A stretch of DNA of 64,000 nucleotides, taken from contig CAJNDT010001000.1 of assembly GCA_905221615.1 (NCBI GenBank), forward strand, positions 38,734-102,733, read 5' to 3'. The position numbers and the translations under genes are program-made. The notes beneath the pieces are model-generated. The model did no database searches. It was not told the origin of the DNA and saw only the letters and a list, made by a program, of their open reading frames with translations. Positions 49,075 to 58,700 of this stretch are shown here, piece after piece. The stretch's first letter is position 1. Each line of letters starts with the position of its first letter. The DNA comes from Symbiodinium sp. CCMP2592. Lineage: Eukaryota > Sar > Dinophyceae > Suessiales > Symbiodiniaceae.

Positions 49075-49173
49075 GGTTGATGATATAAATCCTGCATTAC
49101 CCATAATAAGGAATATACCGTAATTCCCATAGTTTAGGGTCCTCAAGGTCATGCAGGATTTATATCATCAACC
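49075..49173. mobile_element. Palindromic element, GGTTGATGATATAAATCCTG ends
   Basis: Perfect mirror CAGGATTTATATCATCAACC. It starts one base after the MITE-4 copy, so two elements sit back to back. Confidence 0.88.
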
Positions 49174-49415
49174 GTGGTAAAGGCACTCTGGGAGATCGAA
49201 CGGCTTACGGTGCCAGCCCGGAAGCATCAGCCGAAGATCCTGGAACCCCCCAAAACACCCTCACCTCCGAGGCCCCAACTCCAAAAAGCCTTACCAGTAG
49301 GGACTTTGGCCCTAGCAAGGCATAATATAGGGGCCTTTATAGTTAGACTAGGGTTCCTTTAACGGGAGCTGTAAGGGGTACTATAATGGGGCACTACAAG
49401 GGCTCTATGATATAG

Positions 49416-49514
49416 GGGCCTTAATAATTAGAATAGGGTTTCGGGGCCCATTGTACTATAGCTACAATCAGGAGCCACCCAAAATGATATAGGTAATTGT
49501 TAAGGTCCCTCTGT
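49416..49514. mobile_element. Palindromic element, GGGGCCTTAATAATTAGAAT ends
   Basis: Right end TAGGTAATTGTTAAGGTCCC. Same family as 44570-44673. Confidence 0.7.
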
Positions 49515-49709
49515 TACGTACCCTAACGCCCTGAAGATAATCCTACATCCTACATCTCTGCACCCCGAATCCTTTCAAACACCTAACCCTAAACCCTAAA
49601 TCCTTAAGCCCTAAACCTGTTACAAGCCCTTGTCCCTGCACTGGATTTGGGAAACGTTAGAGTCGTAACCGAAACCGCCGAAGAGTTCTCAAACCCCAAG
49701 CAGCCTTAT

Positions 49710-49810
49710 GGGAGTTTCCGAGAACTAGGGGTACCTTGTTTTGGGGTCCTTATAACGAGGATCCTACTATTTAGGGTACTAGATAAGGGTCCGCAATTTT
49801 TGTAAACTCC
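49710..49810. mobile_element. MITE-2 copy, diverged right end
   Basis: GGGAGTTTCCGAGAACTAGG at the left; the right end has decayed to GCAATTTTTGTAAACTCC. Confidence 0.75.
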
Positions 49811-49916
49811 TTTATCAAATCCCTCACAAACGCTTAGCAAGCCCTAGAAGCACCATCGAAACACTGCAAACAAATTCATACGTTCCCATAAACACACCGA
49901 GTAAACCCTGAAGCCT

Positions 49917-50032
49917 ATAGTAGACGCCAGAAAGTTGGAACATGGCTTTAGGAGGATTAGTGCTAGGATCCCCTCTACTCTACCTTAAGGGTATGAGGAC
50001 AACGATGTTCCAACTTTCTGGCTTCTACTATA
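49917..50032. mobile_element. MITE-3 copy
   Basis: ATAGTAGACGCCAGAAAGTT at the left, AACTTTCTGGCTTCTACTAT at the right; inner GCTTTAGGAGGATTAGTGCT matches the 39554 copy in inverted orientation. Confidence 0.88.
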
Positions 50033-50089
50033 AATCCCAAATGAAAGAAACAACCCAAAGACTCCATGATCCTTTACTTAAGGAACATA

Positions 50090-50203
50090 TAGTGAACCCC
50101 AGAAAGTTGGAACATAGATTTAGGATGATTCATGCTGGGATTCCCTATACTTTACTTTAAGGCCATGAGGCTAATGATGTTCCAACTTTCTGGCCTCTAC
50201 TGT
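50090..50203. mobile_element. MITE-3 copy nested in a larger palindrome
   Basis: AGTGAACCCCAGAAAGTTGG at the left, CCAACTTTCTGGCCTCTACT at the right. Confidence 0.85.
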
Positions 50204-50250
50204 ACCTTAAATCATACGAGGGATCCTATTCTAATTTAAGGTATTCCTTA

Positions 50251-50355
50251 GAAGCTGCCCCCACCCTGTAATAGTGACCATAAGGATATATAAGGATTAT
50301 ATGAGGGCCCTATTATATTCCTATTATACCACTATTACAGGGTGGGGGCAGCTTC
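50251..50355. mobile_element. MITE-1 copy nested in a larger palindrome
   Basis: TA-flanked perfect GAAGCTGCCCCCACCCTGTA with a mirror right end. Confidence 0.92.
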
Positions 50356-50396
50356 TAAGGTATATCCCTTAATTAAGGCATATTGGAGTCTCTGGG

Positions 50397-50482
50397 AAGC
50401 TGCGGGGGGCCTTATTCTCTGCTCCCACCGCAAGCCGGTGTTGGCCAGAATGGCCTGGAGGAGTATAATCGGAGCAGTCCTT
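50397..50482 (-). CDS. Candidate exon, ILLQAILANTGLRWEQRI
   Basis: A short island on the minus strand with helical composition, ending where the nested palindromic element starts (CCCAGAGACTCC). This mirrors the exon/intron arrangement at 37375. Protein unknown; possibly an upstream exon of the EF-hand gene. Confidence 0.35.
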
Positions 50483-51368
50483 TAGTTTTTTTTTTTTTTT
50501 TTTAAGGGCTCCTTTTTGGGTCCTTTAGGGTTTAGGGCTTAGGGTTTGGGGTTTAGGGTTTAGGGATTTAGGGTTTAGGGTTTAGGGTTTGGGGTTTAGG
50601 GTTTAGGGAGCATCCGTGAAAAAGATACAAACCCACAGGTTAAAGTTAGGTTCGGAAGCACACCATGAAGCAATCAACACCCTATGCTGGTTAAACCACA
50701 ATGACTACAATAAGTCCCGACCCTACAAGCTACTGCCTTGTCGAGCCACTCAAACCACGACTCAGAAACCCACGACACAAAGAAGCACAACTCCCAACAC
50801 AGAACGCCCAGACCCACAAACTCTTAAGCCCAACTCCTGAACAGACATTCATAAGACTAGCCGGGCTCCATGAGCCTTAACCCTCTACACTTCTTAACCG
50901 GATCCCCAAAGAATCTACGGAAACACGATGAGAACTTTTGAGATATGGCGTGTAGGGTATAGGGATTTAGGCGAAGACCCTGGAATCTCTATCAAAACCT
51001 ATAAACCCTAAAACTGATAAATCCTATAAGCCCCAAACCTTATAAACCCTTTAAGCCCTGTAAACTCTATAAGCACTATAAACCCTATAAGGCCTATAAA
51101 CCCTATAAACGCTATAAACCCTCAAAGCCCTATGCCCCATGAGCTCTATAAACCCCTACAAACCCCAAATCATTGCTCCCCAAGCCCTGTCGTCCGGGTG
51201 GGTTTCGGAAGACCCCAAACCCTAAACCCCAATATGGCCCTGGAACCCTAAACCCTAAACCATACAGATCCCCTAACTCTTTAAAGGAAGGTCCAAAGGG
51301 CCCAATAATTAGGTACTCGGTTTTAGGATGGCTGACAGTACCGCTATGATTGTAGTGCCGATAATTGC

Positions 51369-51474
51369 TAGGATGCCCAGTAACCTAGGAATAAAAGGCC
51401 TCCCTTTCTGGTGTTGGGTAACTCAATAAAGGGCCTTCTACAAAAAGGGAATAAGGATACTACCGGGCATCCTA
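51369..51474. mobile_element. MITE-4 copy
   Basis: TAGGATGCCCAGTAACCTAG at the left, ACTACCGGGCATCCTAG at the right. Confidence 0.85.
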
Positions 51475-51597
51475 GAAACCTATATATCTGATTAAACCAT
51501 CGGAACTTATGGCTTTCAGGATTTAGGGCTTATAGGGCCCACCCCCCCCCCTCCCCCCTCACCCCCCAAAAAAAAGAGCAGGGTACCAAACAGCTCT

Positions 51598-51675
51598 CAA
51601 ACCCTTTCGGCTGCGCTCCTTCTTGACGTAGATGGCATTTTCCCCCTCTTTCCGGAGCCACGCCTGCTTCCAGAG
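51598..51675 (-). CDS. Candidate exon, basic
   Basis: The minus strand reads KQAWLRKEGENAIYVKKERS followed by RK. Composition is protein-like. It borders a palindromic element whose end reads CGGAGACTCCAATAG. Protein unknown. Confidence 0.3.
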
Positions 51676-52012
51676 AACCCCGGAGACTCCAATAGTCCTT
51701 ACAGTAAACCCCATAAGGTTGGAAACCGGATTAAGGGCAAATAGTGCTGGGATTCCCTATATATGACTCTTAACTTAAGGATTGAGGCTATTGGATTTCC
51801 AACTCTTGGGGCTTCGACCGTAACCCTAAGGGTCCATGTAGCCATATAGAGGATACATGGGCCACAAAGTACCTATATAGGGACTACATTAAGGCCAACG
51901 TACATACCATATGAGTACATGGACCCTTAGGGTAGTTAAGGAATATACCTTAAAATCATCTTAGGGGTCATCGTATAATTTACGGCATATTGAAGTATTG
52001 GAGTCCTTAATC
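51676..52012. mobile_element. Second host palindrome with nested elements
   Basis: Outer ends CGGAGACTCCAATAGTCC and TATTGAAGTATTGGAGTCC. Inside lie a diverged MITE-3 (51701-51821) and a further palindrome with ends ACCCTAAGGGTCCATGTAGC / ACATGGACCCTTAGGGTA (about 51823-51934). Confidence 0.7.
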
Positions 52013-52736
52013 CGCCGAGGCCACAGGCCCAGGCGTCTTGGTGGTTACCTCAGGTACCCTCCACCTAATCCTCCTCCACCCTGTTTTTGCGTTCGTTTGC
52101 CACCCCCTTGTCTGGCTTCTTCACCTTCCCTCCCTCCCTCTCCCCTCCCCCCTCCCCCTCCCCCCCTCCCCCCCTCCCCCCTGTGCCGATACACCCCCAA
52201 GGGATACTCCTTGTAAGGAGGTGTATGACCAGTTATTCCCTAAGGATCAAAGGGCAGCGCCCTGCACACGGACAGTAGTTGTTTTGTCTTGCTACGCAAG
52301 GAGAGCTTGTCTTGTCTCAATATGGTAAAACCACTGTGAGCCAATGGGCAGCGGAATGTATATGTATGAGCATGCAGCCATTGCTGTAGGTACCTGTTAG
52401 AGCTACCCCTTTAGAGGTTTATGGTTTCAAACAGACACTAATTTTCTTTTACCGGAAGCATGGCCGCACATTCACACATATACTGTTATGCCCACTGTCA
52501 CAGTTGCGGAGTTTGGACTCATTATAAAAACAGCATATTATTTATGCTAGGTATAGCACTGAAGTACACTGCTGAGGACACTCCACTCATTTTGCACACA
52601 CACTCATGCATATTTGTCAGAGAGATCATCTGTACAAGATCAGGTCTGGTGATGTTCTACTACCGAATTATGCAGCCCTTCATTGTGCTCTTGTTAGAGC
52701 CTTGTGATTCACTGTTGTGAAACTCTGAGAATTTTC
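52013..52736. other. Downstream flank of the retroelement ORF, CT-rich patch
   Basis: A C/T-rich run lies at 52125-52185 (CCCCTCCCC). No gene is supported. If the large ORF belongs to the retroelement, its downstream LTR should lie here, but the other LTR is outside the window and no LTR edge could be fixed. Confidence 0.45.
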
Positions 52737-55700
52737 TTATCTCAGATTCGGATCCAGGTTTGGATCATAGGCTCGAGCATAGACGTTCGGATGTGGCTCA
52801 TCCGGGTCTGAGTGGTCTTCTTCGGAACTTGAAAAGATTCCGAGTAATCTGTTCTCAGCCCTGGTGAAGGCGGCGTCTGCAGTATCATATCCATGGTTGG
52901 ATGTTGTCGCCTTTGGCTCGGCCTTTGGAGCAGCTTGTGAGCTGACTGGAGTTGCCTTGGCTTTTGCCGGTTGCGGCTGCTTAGCCTTTGCCCGTTCAGC
53001 CCTTCTTCTTTCAAGCTGTCCGTCTGAGGACGCCCATGATCTTTCACTTTCATCTCCTGAAGGAGATAAGGCGTGGGCATAAAGGCTATTCCAGTACTGT
53101 GGTGCAGAAGGAGTTAGGACTTCTTCATTGTCAGATTCTGATTGGTCTTCCTCAGAGCTTTGGTCATCAAAAAGTGTCTCGAGGACATTTTTGAGATTGT
53201 TATTTCTTCGCTCTATCTCTAGTGAGGAATGGACCAATTGGTTAAAGACTGTCCTTGAGTCCTTCAGTGCTGTGAGAAGGATTTCCACTCTGGATAGAGT
53301 ATCTTGGATGGTGTCAAGATGTTCCTTTCTTTCCTCCTTGTCTCTCTGGATAGAGCCTCGCAATGCTTGTGCGATTCTGAGGAGGTCTGTGTATTTCGCA
53401 AGAGGCATAGTTACCGTTTGATTGTCATGTATGACAGTTGTTTCGTCGCCGCTTAAGTTCCTGAATAGGACTTCCACGATTGGTAGGAACTCCGTGCTCC
53501 ACGGTTCCTCTTCATCATATGTTTCTACGTGCTGTAGCACGCGTTGTGTAAACTGGCCGGCTGCTTCTACCGTTGCATCGATAGAGCTGACGTGTCTTGC
53601 CACTATGTTTCGGCACGTAACGTTAATTGCCTGGCCTTGATTGGCTTCGTCAAGTGCAGCGTCTGCATAGGTGCAGAGTCCACTGTTGTGGGCTTCTCTG
53701 GCTGCCTTTCGTTGAATACGACGATTTTGACCTCCTCTTCTGGTAGGACCTTTTGGTCTCGGAGGAGCAGAAGGTACTGTTCCTTTCGACTTTGGCGGAG
53801 GACTCTTAGGTGGAGGTGATATGTTTGCCTTGTTAGGCCCTGGTGGCATTGCCTTGGGCGCTGATGACGATGCGGCACTTGAGAGTGCAGATGTACCTCT
53901 GGCTTTTGCCGAGGATCCCTTGGGGATCGATGTATAGGTAATCTGCATGGCTTCCTCGGCCATTTGTGCATGCAAGGCATCCTGGAATAATTGTGTCATG
54001 TGAGGAGTGTTACTTGCATCATCGTAGGTCTGGAAGCGCTCAATGTCTCTTTCGGTGCCACGTGGTCGTGTATCACCTCTTTGGAAAGGATCATTCCTGC
54101 GAATCTCCGCAACTTGTACTGCATGGAGGCAGTTTTTGCACAGCACCTTCTTGCAAACATCTCTTGCTTGCTTGAGCTGGTAACAGCTGTCTGAGAGATG
54201 GTAGACTTCGCTTCGGGAAGTATGCCAGATAGGTCGCAGATCAGTTGTTTCTCCGGAATTGACCCTGTTGGGTCCTAAAGGTTCACGCGTCTGCGGTTCA
54301 TCCTCGGGTTCGAGGAATGGAACTCTTTGGTTCGCTGCTGCTTTTGATTTTGGTTGTTGGCGCTCCATACATCTGATAGGAGGCCTGGTAATCTGCTTCC
54401 ACATCCAGTGTAAGCCCATTAGCAGCAGGAACACATTCCACGTGATGCTGAAGACGGAGAAGTCTTGCTCACTGGTTAGTGAGTCTGGAAGTGAAGTTTC
54501 ATCAGTCTTGGTAGACTCTGCGTTTGCTCCACCTCGGTTGCGGTGTCCGAACCAGCCCGACAACCCCGCTGCTGTAGCAGCTGTTCTGAGTGCCTTGCCG
54601 CTCGGAGCAGACGGTGGACGCGATGCCTTCCTTCTTCTTCTCCGACTGGAGGATTCGTCCTCTTGTTCCTCTTCATCTCTCTGAGCAGACATCAAGTTTG
54701 ATGTTTCTCTTTCGTGTTCTTCGATGTCACTTTTTGTTGGTGACGGTTCTTCTTCTAGTCCATCCAGCTCTTCCAAAGACATGTTGAGCTTGTCAACAAT
54801 ATTGGTTCTTTGAGGCCTGGACCTTGATCTTGGTAGATCTTGTTGTGAAGAGGACGATGATTCCTGGTTCCTTCTTGGAGGAGGACCTTCAGGCTCGCTG
54901 GGACGTTCAGGCTGTGGCCACTCCCAGAATCTTCCATATCTGTGATGGCTACCTGATGGTTGCGATTTGTCGTACCAGCTGTTGCCGGATGAGTAAACGA
55001 ATGAATCGTTGTAACCCCAGTATTCAGCATTACGCTGCTTGTAAGCCTTTCGCTTGTCAGCGATCTTCTGGACCTGGGCATCTGACCGGTTGTGTTTCCC
55101 TTTTGTAAGGATTGGTTGTATCGTGAAGCCCAAAGGGCTGTGCCAATCTTTGTCAGTGGGACTCAACCATAGGTCAAGGTTAGAAAAAGTTGAATAGTAC
55201 TGCTTGACTGAGACAAACAGACGGATATCAATATCCCTGTTGTTGTTCGTGTCCTGCCACATATCTGAGATTCGTTCCCAGTATGTTCTTTCAGCGGCAG
55301 GTGTGACCTCTCTTGGACTAGGTGACGCCGTGTGCGGCGTTTTACTCCAGTCAAGGATATAACTGTTGATACAGTCAAGGTCAGCAACTTTCTTCGCCGG
55401 GTCCGCCGGTAGACGATCTGCACGTGCCAGTCTGTGCTGGTCGGAGTTGTTCAAGCAAAGATGTCGCACTTGTGAGTGCCTTCCTGCTATTCTGTTGAAT
55501 GCTGCAAGTTTCTTCTCCAGGTATAGAGAAAACAAACTGTTTCGCGGGTGAACGTCTCCACCTTTTAAGGTGAGCCTCGACGCAATATTATTGAGATCTC
55601 CCGCTATTACATCCGGTTTAAAAGGGAGAATCTCGTTGAGGAACGCGTTCACCAGTTCGCGTCTCTGTTCTTCCTTATGAGTCATGAACGAGTTGAAATG

Positions 55701-58700
55701 GACGATCGCGATGGTGATGACCTTGTAAGGCCCTTTTGTACACCACATCTCGTCAAGATCGTTAGATGCTTCTTGTGAGAAGATCTCTGCGTATGTCTCA
55801 AAGTCTTCCTCTGGTGGCTCATCACCCTCGACATGGCCGTTCCATTCACAGAGAATCGGTGAGGGGTCGAGGGTTGACAATGTCAGACACGCCTCTGGTG
55901 AGAGGTAAGAGCCATCAGTGGGTCCATCCTTGTCAGGATTTTTGCCCTTGAGTGGGTCATATCCGATAATCTGCAGGAACTCGTCTCTCGTCATCCTTTG
56001 GCCAGAATATGGGTGGACCCATTCTTTTGCCTCTGGTATGGTACTGTGGTACCCAAAGGTGAGGCGGCATACTGCACCGTGGCATGCCCACAGTCGCTTC
56101 TTGGGACCACCATTCTTAGGCTTCATTGTTCGATGGCGGTAAAAGTGGTGGACGAGAGCGATGTCTGTTGTTGGGTCACCCTTGACTCCAATATACATTG
56201 AGGGTGCCTCAGGCTCCTTGGGAGGAGAGTGGATTAGCATCCCCCTGTATTCGTGTTTTCGCATGGTTGCGATCGAATACTCTGACGCAAGTGCTCCTGC
56301 CTCGAGTACGAGGGTAATATGAGCTGAATTGTTGAAGCACATGTCAATAAGAGGGTGATAATCGAATCCCTTCTCAGGTTTGAGCTTCTTTTTGGGATTC
56401 CCTGCGGGCACCGGCGCTCGATCCATATTTCCCCAGTTGAATACCACTAGGTTTAGCGATACGCTGTCTGGGTTTGAGCCTTCAATGTATTCTCTCTTCT
56501 CGTTAACACCGGCCATCCTATTGCGAACTATCTCGTAATGTGCGTCGAGCACCAGTTTGTCTTCGTAGCCAGTAAGAGAGAGAAAAGAAGCCGGGTGGCT
56601 TGTTCTAGAGTCCTTGATATTGATGTGACTCTTGTTAATGCTCTTATATTCCTCCAGGGTTGGAGCCTCTGTGGAGCTGTCATACGTATTCGGAGGATTG
56701 TTCCTGATATCATCAAGGCTGTATGGATCTACGCCTGGATGGTCCTTTTCGAACAGACTTCTTGCGTGTTCGCAATACATGTTGATTTTCTGAACTGCCA
56801 AATCTACGTCCTCATGTGTGAGGATGGCCTCGTATAAAAACTGACGCTCGTCTGAGGTCATTCCTGCTCTCACTTTGGAGGTCTCAAGGCAATCGATTGG
56901 CAAGACGCACTCACACATTCGTTGTTTACCCTGTGGGGTAAGTCGACAATCTGCACATACAATCGTTCCACAGGAATAGCAAAAATAGCCTGTAGGCTGT
57001 TTGCAGAGATCGCAGAGAGGATTGTCTGGTCGAGGCAACATTCGTATCCTTTGGTTAAGGCTCATGGCTGTCCTGCGTACTCCTACAAATCTCTCCTTGT
57101 TAGGAGGTGCAGAGGAGGAAGATGCCGACTCTCTGGGTCTGTCCCACTCCTCTTCGTCAGGAGCCTCAGAATCTTTGATCATGAGTGGACTTCGGATTTT
57201 TCGATTCCATCGACTAACCCAGATTCTTTCTTGCATTTCCTGTTGCATAGCCGGGTTAGACGGTGACTTCGAGATTCGGTGCTTGGTATTTTCTCGAATC
57301 CGAGCGCTGATGCGCTCATGTTCTCTTACGAGGTCTTCCTCATCAGCAGGCTCCTCGTATTCGAGGTTGAGCTTGCTTCTGTTGACTCGATAATAAGTTT
57401 CTGTTTCAGGATCGAAGAGAACTAGGAATTTTTCCTTCTCCTTTTTAGGAGATTTTGGTTTCCTTGGCTCTTCGTCTGAACTCTGAACATATTCTGTTTC
57501 AGGCTTTGGTTGGTCAAGTTTGACCTTCTCAAGTTTCTCTGTGATCTCTTTCGTGGGAGATTCTTTCTTCTCCTCTGATGCTGCAGGTGCAGAGTTCGTC
57601 TTGTGAGACGGATTAACATCAACTCGGAGTTCTGAGGATGACGAAGATTTTGAGCTCTTTTCGCTCTTCTCGCTCTTTTCGCTTGATGCCGACTCAGCGT
57701 CTGATTCTTCGTCACAATCCTGGTTAGGATCTGGTTCCTCAGGTTCCGTCTCTGTTCCAGAAGATTCTTCCTTGGGAGGAACTACGTTGGCAGAAGTATC
57801 CTGGACAGGTTCTGGAGGTTTGTGACCTGTCGTTATCTTAAGAACTTCAGTAGCGCTTCTGGTGCCGTCGGAGTTCCAGAGCTGTCCCATAAGACTGTCC
57901 GGATCCTTGTCGGCCTCGGCCTGCCGGGCGAGCTTGGATCTTGGATGGATCTCCTTCGCAGTAGTCTCCGTGTTTGGAGGTACTTCACCTGCAGAAGCGG
58001 TTTGCTCCAGGTGTGGAGCTGTGTCAGTCTCGGTATTTGGCAGAGAGAAAGACTTCTTGTGAGAAGATCTAGCCTTGGGAGGCTCTGGAGGCAGATTTCG
58101 CCTTGACATCTTACGAAGTGTCGATTCGATCTCCTTGCCGTAATTTGAGCACCATTTCTTCGACTCGTAAGTCGCTGACGGCATTTGTTCGGAGCAGTGG
58201 TCTGCCCACCATGGTCCGATGCTCTTGAGCTCATCGTATTGCGATGATACCCAGAGTGTTTCAGAGGGTGCAAATACGGCGCTAAGAGTACGGGCATGCA
58301 CTACATCTGGTGTAGCAAACATCCCTGCTTGCGACTGCCACATGTTTGTGACTTCGTTCACTACGTTATTTGCGTCGAATACTAGAAGCAGTGCCTTGTT
58401 GGCACGCAGCAAAGTCGGATTAGGATTCGCCAGGTTTAGCGTTGAAAACTGAACAGTGTCCCTGTTGGAACGACTGTTTTCATTCACGAGAGCTTGAAGA
58501 CCTGGTGAGGTAACTACCTGCGATAGGAGGTTTGATGGTACCAGACCATGCCTCAGGATTGAGGATAGTGCCTGTAAGTCCGTGGCATGCATGATGTAAC
58601 AAGGGTTGTTCTGTCGAACAAAATCTTCCATGCCTACGGGCCTTGGCGCGTTAGTGGAGAGACGCTGTGCATGGGACTGCACAGGATTGCTCCCCGTTGC

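Larger units (their letters stand above)
50055..50400. mobile_element. Host palindromic element carrying two nested MITEs
   Basis: The outer ends CCAAAGACTCCATGATCC and GGCATATTGGAGTCTCTGGG belong to the element family of 36943-37374. Its body is interrupted by a MITE-3 copy (50090-50203) and a MITE-1 copy (50251-50355). Removing both restores a short palindrome (AAGGAACATATA...GGTATATCCCTT). Confidence 0.75.
35450..51300. repeat. Dispersed degenerate TTTAGGG/CCCTAAA repeats
   Basis: Blocks of 30-200 bp of degenerate heptamers recur throughout, in both orientations: for example 35510-35640 (CCCTAAA), 35830-35930 (TTTAGGG), 36140-36230, 37465-37590, 38700-38920, 39160-39260, 43250-43460 and 50520-50610. 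They alternate with exon-like islands and palindromic elements. Both orientations and the interspersed exons argue against a chromosome end. They occupy introns and spacers. Confidence 0.9.

Noticed and set aside
52013-52736. Downstream LTR of the copia element
   Set aside because: Expected here, but without the upstream LTR no boundary, target duplication or TG...CA ends could be demonstrated.
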